This document shows positions 37,103 through 45,285 of a stretch of 64,000 nucleotides of DNA, piece after piece (position 1 is the stretch's first letter; every line of letters starts with the position of its first letter). The notes under the pieces were generated by a model that worked only from the letters and a program-made list of their open reading frames with translations, searched no databases and was not told where the DNA came from. Made by a program: the position numbers and the translations under genes. The stretch comes from Bdellovibrionales bacterium. GTDB lineage: Bacteria > Bdellovibrionota > UBA1018. Location of the stretch: contig CANCQK010000002.1 in NCBI GenBank assembly GCA_947380295.1, forward strand, positions 198,557 to 262,556, read 5' to 3'.

Positions 37103-37459
37103 TCAAGAAACACGTTCAAAATGCAGATTTTCAAATGGTTTCATTTTCCAGACATCATAGCCAGACAACAACCACTCGAGCTGTTCTGGCGTCAGTGCAA
37201 CAACTGCGTCGGAGTGTTTCTTTGGCCAAGCGAACCGATCTTTTTCGAGGCGTTTTTGCCAAAGAGCAAATCCAGATTGATCAAAATAGAGGATCTTAAT
37301 CCCGTCTCGGCGCTTACCGCAGAATACGAACAAGTAGGGCCCCATCAGATCCCCCATCCCAGCCTCGAAAACGATCTGGGACAAGCCGTTGATCGCCTTC
37401 CTCATATCTACGGGTTCACGGTGCAAAAACACACCCTTAAATTGAGATGGCGACTTCAA
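37103..37459 (-). CDS. tnpB: IS66 accessory protein TnpB
   Basis: 118 aa, the IS66 Orf2 family: FLHREPVDMRKAINGLSQIV, then DLMGPYLFVFCGKRRDGIKI and LALTPEQL-like VALTPEQLEWLL. Required for transposition in studied IS66 elements, biochemical role unclear. It overlaps tnpA by 4 nt (ATGA). Confidence 0.95.
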   Translation of the reverse strand: MKSPSQFKGVFLHREPVDMRKAINGLSQIVFEAGMGDLMGPYLFVFCGKRRDGIKILYFDQSGFALWQKRLEKDRFAWPKKHSDAVVALTPEQLEWLLSGYDVWKMKPFENLHFERVS

Positions 37460-37758
37460 AGTATGCCTCGGTGAAGCTGGAGTAGCACCTCAGCAACCCA
37501 CTTGGGGTCGGGCAACGCACGGCGTTCTTCCCTGGGCTGGAGTTGCGTTAAAACTGAGACTCGAGCGAATGGATTCGGTTCAATGGGCTTCGCCTTGTGC
37601 CCGAGATCCTGTAACTTGCGCTTCCAATGCCTGAACGTGTGAATGGATAAGCCTTCCTTCTGGCAAAACTCTACCGTGGAACCCTGGAACTGCTCAGCCT
37701 GCGCAAACCTGGCTGCCCACACTTTAGCTTTTTCTCGATTACTTTCTGATAGCCTCAT
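37456..37758 (-). CDS. tnpA: IS66 accessory protein TnpA
   Basis: 100 aa with a helix-turn-helix of the IS66 Orf1 type: GSTVEFCQKEGLSIHTFRHW then KRKLQDLG. It probably binds the element ends. First gene of the element; promoter expected in the 74 bp to the right inverted end. Confidence 0.9.
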   Translation of the reverse strand: MRLSESNREKAKVWAARFAQAEQFQGSTVEFCQKEGLSIHTFRHWKRKLQDLGHKAKPIEPNPFARVSVLTQLQPREERRALPDPKWVAEVLLQLHRGIL

Positions 37759-37832
37759 ATTCGGCCTCCTTTTCGAGGTCGAATCTAGTGAACTTGGGGA
37801 GAAGACTCAAAGAGGGTTTATGAAGCGCTCAC

Positions 37833-39665
37833 TCTCCTTCTCCTTCAATTATCCCATCGACTGGAACTACCGACCAAAATGGAAAAATCATTTTTCTTGT
37901 TACTTCTTCAGCCCCAACGTTGGTAACGTTTTCAGCTCAAGAATCGATCACTTTACAAACCTACTCGTTCACCAGTCCACTCAGCGTTACCTGGTCTGCA
38001 GGAGGTGGCGCAGGAGGTGGCGCAGGAGGTGGCGCAGGAGGTGGCACAGGAGGTGGCACAGGAGGTGGCACAGGAGGCGGCAGCCTAAGTTTTATCACCC
38101 CCCCTTCAACGGGAGTCAACACTCAGTCTTTTTCTCTCACAGTCCTAGCAAAGGACGGGTCCAATTATCCAGTGCCTAACTTCGGGGTTGCTCTCTATCT
38201 CGATGGAAGCACCACACCGCTCGTGGCATCAGCTCAAACAGCAGACGATGGTAAGGTTACCTTTCCTAGCGTTGGTCCAATAACAACTCTAGGACCTCAT
38301 CAAATTAGCGCATCACCTACGAGTGCCGCTTACTCGGGCTATGCAAATGCAACCACATCGATCACAATTTCTGCAGCAATTACGTGTTCAAGTGTGGTGA
38401 ATACCGCAAACTCCCTGGTCGCAACCTCTCAGAACTTTATTGCTGGAGACGGGTTAGACTCCTCGAATATCACAGTGACAGTCAAGAACTCCAGTGGAGT
38501 AGCAGTCGCAAATGCACCTATTGAATTAGTCGCAGCAAACTCTGGAGTAGTTCCAGTGATCACTCCAAGCTCGCCTCAAACAACTGACACCAACGGACAA
38601 GCAACCTTCACTATCGTTGGAAACTCTATTGGATCCTCTACTTTTACCGCAAAAGCCTGCGGAATTAGCTTGAGCCCAACGCCGACAATTTCCTTTACCC
38701 CGCAGCAGACCAAAATCCCGATCACGGCAGGCTCGAGTCATACCTGCGTAATTTTGAACGGATCGATCCAATGCTGGGGAGACACCTCCTCTGGGCAGGC
38801 TTTGGCTTCGCCAATCCCTCCTCTTGACCCAGGAACCAAATACACATCCATCTCCTCTAGCGGTTGCAACTGGGGCGGAAAATTCACTTGTGCCCTGACC
38901 TCGAACGGAAAAATCAAATGCTGGGGAAACGAGTCCTACGTACTACCATCAACTATCCCCTCCTCCTCTCCCCTCTACTCCACTGACTCAAATTTCTACA
39001 CCTCGATTACCACCGGTGGCCAACATGCTTGCGCACTTAAGTCTGATGGCACGGCGACCTGCTGGGGAACCTCCTCAGCTTCGCTCAGCACCATACCAAC
39101 ACTGGACTACTCCAACCACGGCGCAATCATCGATCTGAAAGCCAGTTGCATGCACACATGCGCACGCCAGGCAGACGGGACTTCGACCTGTTGGGGATAC
39201 GGAGCTTCGGGCGGACAGGTAGATCTTACGGTCTCTAACGCTGCTACAACACGAAGCTCTGGAATCTTTGTCGGACCCTTCAATGCTTTTAGAATCGATC
39301 AATCCGACGGCATAGTCTCTGGGTGGGGATATGCGCCTTTTGGAGCTCTATCAGTTCCGGCAGGAATCAACCCTACTGGGTCGAGCACCACGCCGCTGGT
39401 ACAATCTATCGCCATGGGCTATAGTCAGGCTTGCGCACTCAAAACAAGCGGAGCTGTCACCTGCTGGGGCTCTTACAACCCTACCTATGATGTGACACCC
39501 CCTTCCACAGTAACAAATCCTGTGGCCCCAAATAGCAGTGTTATAGCGATTGCAGCAGGATACACTCACGCCTGTGCGCTCTTCGCGACCGGCAAAGTGA
39601 CCTGCTGGGGCGGCACTGCCAGCAGCAGCGCCAGAGCAGTCCCTACGAGTTTGAGTCTTCCATAA
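37833..39665 (+). pseudogene. 5'-truncated surface protein with Gly-rich, Ig-like and RCC1-type repeats
   Basis: The open frame runs without a start from the IS66 end (37833) to 39665, 610 codons. TTG at 37920 is the first start-like codon inside it, but TDQNGKIIFLVTSSAPTLV upstream is clearly coding. In order: end of a beta domain, a (G/A/T)GGG low-complexity block (residues 56-83), two bacterial Ig-like segments (for example GQATFTIVGNSIGSSTFTAK), then about seven RCC1-like units of the CxLxxxGxxxCWG type (CALKSDGTATCWG, CALKTSGAVTCWG, CALFATGKVTCWG). The signal peptide is lost, so export is doubtful. Probably a former secreted or outer-membrane adhesin-like protein. Confidence 0.75.
37998..38081 (+). 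repeat. 12-bp tandem repeat, 7 copies
   Basis: GCAGGAGGTGGC four times, then ACAGGAGGTGGC twice and ACAGGAGGCGGC once. In frame it encodes A/T-GGG units. Copy number could change by slippage without shifting the frame. Confidence 0.95.
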
Positions 39666-39885
39666 AATCTGAATCTCTCAGTGAGAAGTCTCGCAGAATC
39701 CCAACTCTCCTAGGATTTTAAAAATCATTTAATTTTAGTTCAAATCTTGCTTAATTCAACTCGAAATCATTTCCGAGTCGACACAGTCAATAGACTAGGT
39801 AGGAACGAAGTAGTTACAAGATTCTGAAATTCTTCAAGAAACAGGCGCTCCCTCCCCTTCTATTACCCCCTTGCTAGGTCGTGCC

Positions 39886-39943
39886 AGACAAAATTAGAGT
39901 CTACTCTAAAAATGTCTAGACAAAATTAGAGTCTACTCTAAAA
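39886..39943 (+). repeat. Duplicated 26-bp palindromic site upstream of AAA ATPase
   Basis: Two identical 26-bp copies at 39886-39911 and 39918-39943 (32-bp period). Each begins AGACAAAA and contains the palindrome TTAGAGTCTACTCTAA. The second ends 10 bp before the ATPase ATG. The arrangement suggests tandem operators over the promoter. The rest of 39666-39885 shows no gene. Confidence 0.85.
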
Positions 39944-39953
39944 TAGTAGATGC

Positions 39954-41138
39954 ATGATCCACAGAAGAATTGCACCCCAAATTCAAAAAGACCTCGGCAA
40001 GAAGATGGTGACCCTTGCAGGTCCTCGCCAATGCGGCAAAACAACCCTTGCTCGCGATTTACTCAAAGTCTATCCAGGAAACTACATGAGCTGGGATGAC
40101 AAGGTTTCTAGGTTAAAAATCCAAAAAGGGGATCTCGATTGGGATAGCACTCTGTGGGTTTTTGACGAGCTCCATAAATACAAAAAATGGCGAAATTTCC
40201 TGAAAGGACTTTATGACCTGCACCATGAAAACCATAAGATTTTAGTGACTGGAAGTGCCCAGCTAGAGGCATTCTCGCGCGGAGGCGACTCACTCCAGGG
40301 ACGCTATTTTTCGCATCGACTGCATCCTTTAACATTCTCTGAGATTCAGGGCTTACCAGAGGTACCGCTTGATGAGGTCACGCAACTTTCGCTGAATGTG
40401 CCATCAGGGAGCGAGCAACTCCTCCAAAATATGCTCAAGTTTGGAGGATTTCCAGAGCCGTTTCTGTCTCAGAGTGCGCGAGAGAGCCAACGGTGGCGTT
40501 TGGCCTACGGGACCAGGTTGACTCGCGAGGAAGTCTCAAGCATCGAGGGAATTAAGGATCTTGACTCACTTGAGCTGATGTTTGAACAGCTCAATGATAT
40601 TGCTGGCTCAACCCTTTCCATCAATTCTCTGCGTGAAGATTTAGAGGTTGCATTTGAGACAGTGAGAAACTGGCTTCGAGTTCTCGAGCGGTTTTACGCG
40701 ATTTTTCGACTATCCCCGTTTGGTCCGGCCAAGCTTAAGGCGGTAAAAAAAGAACAAAAACTCTACTTCTGGGATTGGGCAAAGTGCACCACAGAAGGGG
40801 CTCGTTTTGAGAATTTAATTGCAATGCATTTACTGCGCTGGGTCCATTGGATTGAAGATGTCGAAGGCGAAAAGTTGGATTTACGGTACTTTAAATCTCG
40901 CGAAGGACATGAAGTGGATTTTCTATTGCTGCGAAAAAATAAGCCGTGGATTGCCATCGAAGCTAAGTTAAGCGAGTCAAATCTGGCGCCAAGCCTGAGC
41001 TACTTTTTAGAACGAGTGAAAACTCCCTATGCTTTTCAGGTTTTCCTAAAAAATGGGCACGAAAGACGCTGGAATGACATCAATGGATGCCAAGTTCGAA
41101 GTATTCAAGCTGCAAGATTATTAGCTCATTTACCGTAG
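39954..41138 (+). CDS. AAA ATPase with DUF4143 domain
   Basis: 394 aa. N-terminal AAA_14-type ATPase: VTLAGPRQCGKTTLARDL (Walker A), STLWVFDELHKYKKW (Walker B) and KILVTGSAQLEAFSRGGDSL (sensor). The C-terminal part (about 230-370) has LRYFKSREGHEVDFLLLRKN and WIAIEAKLSES, the DUF4143 end with a PD-(D/E)XK-like D/E-x-K pattern. Family function is unsettled; members are frequent in accessory DNA. No Shine-Dalgarno sequence precedes ATG, so the mRNA may be leaderless. A duplicated palindrome lies just upstream. Confidence 0.88.
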   Translation: MIHRRIAPQIQKDLGKKMVTLAGPRQCGKTTLARDLLKVYPGNYMSWDDKVSRLKIQKGDLDWDSTLWVFDELHKYKKWRNFLKGLYDLHHENHKILVTGSAQLEAFSRGGDSLQGRYFSHRLHPLTFSEIQGLPEVPLDEVTQLSLNVPSGSEQLLQNMLKFGGFPEPFLSQSARESQRWRLAYGTRLTREEVSSIEGIKDLDSLELMFEQLNDIAGSTLSINSLREDLEVAFETVRNWLRVLERFYAIFRLSPFGPAKLKAVKKEQKLYFWDWAKCTTEGARFENLIAMHLLRWVHWIEDVEGEKLDLRYFKSREGHEVDFLLLRKNKPWIAIEAKLSESNLAPSLSYFLERVKTPYAFQVFLKNGHERRWNDINGCQVRSIQAARLLAHLP

Positions 41139-41192
41139 TTGAAAAAACCCCAACGAAAGATTTGATGGGCCGGGTGAGGGCACAACCCCACG

Positions 41193-42962
41193 CTACAAAT
41201 CCATCTTAAATCGAGTATTTGCTAACCGGTATACCCGCGCCCAGACGAGGCGGTTCAGAGCCACCACGACCAAGACCATCAGAAAGAGAGAAGCAGCAAA
41301 GAGTGTAAAGTTTTCATTTGCAATCGCCACGCTCAGGGTAGCGCCCAGACCACTCGTCTTAAGAATTGTGCCGTGATAAGGCAGGTATTCAGCCACCACG
41401 CTCGCGTTCCAAGCGCCGCCGGCCGCAGTAATCCATCCGGTCACTAAAAATGGAAATACACTAGGAAGGTAGAGATTTTTCCAACGCGACCAACGCGAGG
41501 CCTCCATCAGTGAGAGTGCGTCGTTGAGTTCTTTAGGAATTCGCATTGCGCCTGCCAGAACATTAAATAGCACGTACCACTGGACTCCCAGTAACATCAG
41601 CAGCATCGATGCCCAGTCAAAGCTAATACCGAGGGAGAAAAAAAGCCCAAGAGCCAAAGGGTAAAGCATGGGAGCAGGAAACGAAGCCATGACCTGAATC
41701 AGAGGCTGTGCGATTCGAATCCGATGGACCGAGGTCCCAATCCAAATCCCCACAGGGACTGCCCACAAGCTACTCAAAAACAAAGCAATGAGAACACGAA
41801 AAAAAGTCCACGCTGTGTTGCGCGCCAACACCACCCAGGTCGCGGGAGGGATCTTAGCCAAGATCACAAAGAGAAAATATGCGCCGTAAACCGAAAAACT
41901 AATGACAGCGATGCTCAAACTGACCTGGATCACGCGAATGACGGAACTTGAAAACAGCCAATTAGCGAGTCGCTTAACCCAAAAGTAAAACCGAGGGGCG
42001 CGGTTCTTCACCAAAGTTTCGACGGTTTCTTCTCCTGCCAATCGAGAGCGCGTGCGACGCGGCTTGAGAACGAGCTCTCGATAAAGTAACTTAATCCGGT
42101 GTAAAATTTTAGACTCACGAATCCACAATTGCATGAGGGGTTCAACCGAGGCACCGCCCGGCAGGTCTTCAAGCCGAAAGCGCTGAACCCAAGAAAGAAT
42201 CGGACGCCAGATCACAAAATCCATCACTAAGATCAGCAAAATCATCGCCACAACAGCAAGAAAAACAGCTTGGTGATCTCCCGATTTGATCGCCACATCC
42301 ATATAGGCCCCGATGCCAGGCAACCGATATTCGTTATCACCCAAGGTGATAGCCTCGCATGGAATCAGAAAAAACCAACCACCAGCCATCGAAAGCAAGC
42401 TATTCCACGCTAGATTCACAGCAGAAAATGGCAACTCCACTCGTTTAAGACGCTGATACCAACCCAGCCCAATGACTCGAGATGCTTCACCGAACTCAGT
42501 AGGTACTGATTTGAGCGACGCATAATAGCTAATCGTCATGTTCCAGACTTGGCCGGTAAAAATCATGATGATCGCTGCAAGCTCAAGTCCAATGTTGGTT
42601 CTTGGAAAAAGCGCAACTAACCCGAGCAATAATCCAGGCAGAAAACCGAGCACAGGAATACTTTGGAGAACATCTAAAAGAGGGATAATAATCTTTTCAG
42701 CCGTTTTCGACTTAGCGGCCGCATATCCCACCACCAGAGTAAAAGCTAAAGAGATTAAGTACGCGACCATCCCTCGAATCCCGGAGAGCATCGTATAATA
42801 GGGCAAGGCACGAGCCGAGAGATCAATCTGAGTAATCGGATGAAACTCTGTTCTCCACTCGTTGGCAATCGAGGCTAAGCCATAAATTGAAGTCGCAATC
42901 AGTAGGAGAATAACCAAATCTGCAAGCGCAAGGTATCTTTGAGAGAAAATGGTTTTCTGCAT
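41193..42962 (-). CDS. Fused double ABC transporter permease (SsuC/TauC-like)
   Basis: 589 aa, about twice one permease. Each half has an integral-membrane domain with an EAA-type loop: first FGEASRVIGLGWYQRLKRVE, second LNDALSLMEASRWSRWKNLY. That is the site that docks on the ATPase. About 12 hydrophobic helices; a hydrophilic linker (about 270-335) joins the halves. The helix pattern resembles nitrate/sulfonate/taurine permeases. AAGGAGAG precedes ATG. No ATPase or binding protein is adjacent, so the partners must be elsewhere. Substrate unknown. Confidence 0.82.
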   Translation of the reverse strand: MQKTIFSQRYLALADLVILLLIATSIYGLASIANEWRTEFHPITQIDLSARALPYYTMLSGIRGMVAYLISLAFTLVVGYAAAKSKTAEKIIIPLLDVLQSIPVLGFLPGLLLGLVALFPRTNIGLELAAIIMIFTGQVWNMTISYYASLKSVPTEFGEASRVIGLGWYQRLKRVELPFSAVNLAWNSLLSMAGGWFFLIPCEAITLGDNEYRLPGIGAYMDVAIKSGDHQAVFLAVVAMILLILVMDFVIWRPILSWVQRFRLEDLPGGASVEPLMQLWIRESKILHRIKLLYRELVLKPRRTRSRLAGEETVETLVKNRAPRFYFWVKRLANWLFSSSVIRVIQVSLSIAVISFSVYGAYFLFVILAKIPPATWVVLARNTAWTFFRVLIALFLSSLWAVPVGIWIGTSVHRIRIAQPLIQVMASFPAPMLYPLALGLFFSLGISFDWASMLLMLLGVQWYVLFNVLAGAMRIPKELNDALSLMEASRWSRWKNLYLPSVFPFLVTGWITAAGGAWNASVVAEYLPYHGTILKTSGLGATLSVAIANENFTLFAASLFLMVLVVVALNRLVWARVYRLANTRFKMDL

Positions 42963-42977
42963 GCATCTCTCCTTCGA

Positions 42978-43385
42978 TTAGATCAAGAAAAACTCGAGAT
43001 CAAAATTACTCACTGAATGAATCCCGCCCAACTGACTCAGGAGCACTCGTTGCCCCGACTCGAGGCGACTTAAGGACTCCATCATCCGTCCAGCCCAAGA
43101 GATCTGTAGGGCCACTGTCCCCACCCACTCATCTGCTGCTGGATGAGCCAAGAGAAGTCGCGCACCTTCCGGCCGGGCCTTCCAGAACAAAACCCAGTTC
43201 TGAGGCAAAACCAATCTCAACTCAGGAGCGAAGGCTACGTCATTCGCAGCAAAAATTTCCGATAATTCGGTCACCAACTCATCCAAATGAGCGCGACTCA
43301 GCCTCAAGGTCAATCGAACTTCTTTAACTGACTTTTGAGATACCTCTAGATTCAGGGGCTGTTCCCCCCAATTCAACACCGGCAT
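42978..43385 (-). CDS. Small protein upstream of the permease, unknown function
   Basis: 135 aa, no signal peptide or membrane segment. Mixed alpha/beta composition (KSVKEVRLTLRLSRAHLDEL, then PELRLVLPQNWVLFWKARPE). GAAGGTGG precedes the ATG. It lies 15 bp before the fused permease on the same strand and is probably co-transcribed with it. It could be a regulatory or assembly partner of the transporter (inference). Family not recognised. Confidence 0.6.
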   Translation of the reverse strand: MPVLNWGEQPLNLEVSQKSVKEVRLTLRLSRAHLDELVTELSEIFAANDVAFAPELRLVLPQNWVLFWKARPEGARLLLAHPAADEWVGTVALQISWAGRMMESLSRLESGQRVLLSQLGGIHSVSNFDLEFFLI

Positions 43386-43571
43386 TTTCCACCTTCACCT
43401 GACTGTTTAAGACTGTCATTTAGCACAGTAATGGGTAATTTGCTTCAGTTTCTTGGAGCCTTCCGGCAGTGTAACCGAGAACTTCATAATCCACAAAGTA
43501 GTGGATCATCATTCGTAACCAGGTATGATACCAGCTAGATGAGAAACGGAACTCAACAGAAATGAAGCACT

Positions 43572-43580
43572 CCCCCCCCC
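43572..43580 (+). repeat. C9 homopolymer tract before the YhhQ-like gene
   Basis: Nine consecutive C follow ATGAAGCACT at 43562. With nine C the frame from that ATG ends after 23 codons; with ten C it would join the YhhQ-like frame. Confidence 0.8.
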
Positions 43581-43617
43581 GATCGCAGCGAAGCACTTTC
43601 GCTACTTTGACATCATT

Positions 43618-44262
43618 ATGGTGGCCTTTGTAGTTTTACTCCTTTGCTCAAATCTCATCGGAGCTTCTAAAGTGTGCTCACTTTTTGGAGTCAACTTCGG
43701 AGGTACTCTCATCTTCTTTCCGATTACCTACCTTTTTGGAGACATTCTCACTGAAGTCTACGGCTACCATCGGTCTCGAAAGGTGGTTTGGGCTGGATTC
43801 CTGGCTCTTGGATTTGCCAGCGCATTTTCGTGGCTGATCATTGCTCTCCCTCCGGCCGCAAGTTGGGACAGGCAGCGAGAACTCACTCTTATTTTTGGGC
43901 AAACTCCCCGTCTGGTCATCGCTTCTCTTTTTGCCTATTTTATTGGTGAGTTTGCTAACTCTTTTATCATGGCAAAACTCAAAATCTTTACCGGGGGAAA
44001 ATGGCTTTGGACCCGAATTTTCGGCTCCACCATTGTGGGTGAAGCGATCGACTCCATTCTTTTTTACCCGATCGCTTTTTACGGGAATTGGCCAACAGAG
44101 CTTCTGATCCAGGTACTCACTGCAAGCTACCTCTTTAAAGTCATTTGGGAAATTTTGATGACCCCACTCACCTACCGAGTAGTCAACTTTCTTAAACGAG
44201 CCGAGAATGAGGACTATTTTGACTATCACACGGATTTCTCCCCTTTTTCGTTGAAAACTTAA
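43618..44262 (+). CDS. YhhQ/QueT-like queuosine precursor transporter
   Basis: 214 aa from ATG 43618, an inner-membrane protein of the VUT/YhhQ family (uptake of 7-deazaguanine precursors). Motifs: VAFVVLLLCSNLIGASKVCS, TYLFGDILTEVYGYHRSRKV, GSTIVGEAIDSILFYPIAF and SYLFKVIWEILMTPLTYRVV. No Shine-Dalgarno sequence precedes this ATG. The open frame continues upstream (AKHFRYFDII), and family members usually have such an extra start, so the true N-terminus is probably further up, across the C9 tract. No preQ1 riboswitch-like leader was seen. Confidence 0.85.
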   Translation: MVAFVVLLLCSNLIGASKVCSLFGVNFGGTLIFFPITYLFGDILTEVYGYHRSRKVVWAGFLALGFASAFSWLIIALPPAASWDRQRELTLIFGQTPRLVIASLFAYFIGEFANSFIMAKLKIFTGGKWLWTRIFGSTIVGEAIDSILFYPIAFYGNWPTELLIQVLTASYLFKVIWEILMTPLTYRVVNFLKRAENEDYFDYHTDFSPFSLKT

Positions 44263-44285
44263 AAAACTCAAGGATACTGCTCGCT

Positions 44286-45272
44286 ATGCAATCACTCCCC
44301 TATTTAGTGACCGGAGCTGCCGGCTTTATCGGCTCGAGATTTGTTCAATCTTGCAACGAACGCGGCATCCCCGTCATTTCAGTCGATGTGGAGTCACTTT
44401 TTAAAAGTCGTTTGGAGCACCAAGGGATTCACTTTGGCGAAATTGTGGACCGTGACCAAATTTGGAAATGGCTCAAAGAGCATTCACCTCAACTTGGAGC
44501 TATCGTCCATCTTGGTGCAATCACAGACACCCGAGAAACCGACCTAGACCAGCTGAATGTCCTGAATTTTTTTTACACTCAATACCTCTGGAAATACGCC
44601 ACACTCCACCCCACTCCATTTCTTTATGCGAGCAGCGCAGCCACTTATGGAGATGGACGACTCGGTTACGATGATGATGAAAGCTGCATTCCCAGCCTGG
44701 TTGCTTTAAACGCCTACGGCGACTCAAAGCAAAAATTTGACTGCTGGGCGCTTGAACAAGAAAAACAGAACAAAGGTCCTCACATCTGGTCTGGATACAA
44801 ATTCTTCAATGTTTATGGATACGGAGAACGCCACAAGAACTTTATGGCCAGTGTCGTGTTGCACTCGTATGACCAAATCCAATCATCCGGCAAGGTTACC
44901 TTATTCAGGAGCCACAAAGCGGGCATTTCAGATGGTCACCAAAAACGCGATTTCATTGCTGTAGAAGACGTCGTCAATGCTCTTCACTTTGGGATTGAAA
45001 AACCCATTCAGCGCGGCATCTACAACCTGGGAACTGGACAAGCGAGAACTTTCCTTGACCTCGCTCGTGCCGTATTTTCTGCGCTTGGGCGTCCTGAAAA
45101 AATCGAATTCATCGACACCCCTGAGATCCTTCGAGAAAAGTACCAGTACTTTACCGAAGCTAAAATGACACGATTCAAGGCTCAAGGTTACACTCAGCCG
45201 TTCCGCTCTCTTGAAGAGGGTGTTCAGGATTATGTCCAGCGCCTTGAAAAAGCCCGAAGCCCCTCGAACTAA
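44286..45272 (+). CDS. NAD-dependent epimerase, HldD (RfaD)-like
   Basis: 328 aa extended short-chain dehydrogenase. Rossmann motif VTGAAGFIGSRFVQ; catalytic Tyr and Lys in LNAYGDSKQKFD; ITDTRETDLDQLNVLNFFYT and KFFNVYGYGERHKNFMASVV match ADP-L-glycero-D-manno-heptose 6-epimerase, which makes the heptose donor for LPS inner core. DRDQIW and the C-terminal YTQPFRSLEEGVQDYVQ also agree. It lies 23 bp after the YhhQ-like gene and is convergent with the GH15 gene. Confidence 0.88.
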   Translation: MQSLPYLVTGAAGFIGSRFVQSCNERGIPVISVDVESLFKSRLEHQGIHFGEIVDRDQIWKWLKEHSPQLGAIVHLGAITDTRETDLDQLNVLNFFYTQYLWKYATLHPTPFLYASSAATYGDGRLGYDDDESCIPSLVALNAYGDSKQKFDCWALEQEKQNKGPHIWSGYKFFNVYGYGERHKNFMASVVLHSYDQIQSSGKVTLFRSHKAGISDGHQKRDFIAVEDVVNALHFGIEKPIQRGIYNLGTGQARTFLDLARAVFSALGRPEKIEFIDTPEILREKYQYFTEAKMTRFKAQGYTQPFRSLEEGVQDYVQRLEKARSPSN

Positions 45273-45285
45273 GCTATTTCTCCAC

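Larger units (their letters stand above)
35409..37832 (-). mobile_element. IS66-family insertion sequence, complete
   Basis: 2424 bp with tnpA-tnpB-tnpC on the minus strand. The ends are inverted copies: left GTGAGCGCTTCATGAACC, right (reverse complement) GTGAGCGCTTCATAAACC, 17 of 18 bases alike. The outer 8 bp differ (GCTCCAAG on the left, TCTCCTTC on the right), so there is no 8-bp target duplication. The element joins a photolyase remnant to a surface-protein fragment. All three genes are intact. Confidence 0.9.

Noticed and set aside
35401-37840. Target-site duplication around IS66
   Set aside because: The 8 bp outside each inverted end are GCTCCAAG and TCTCCTTC, which are not a direct repeat.
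43386-43617. preQ1 riboswitch before the YhhQ-like gene
   Set aside because: No C-rich pseudoknot pattern with the conserved A-rich tail was found; the C tract is a plain homopolymer.
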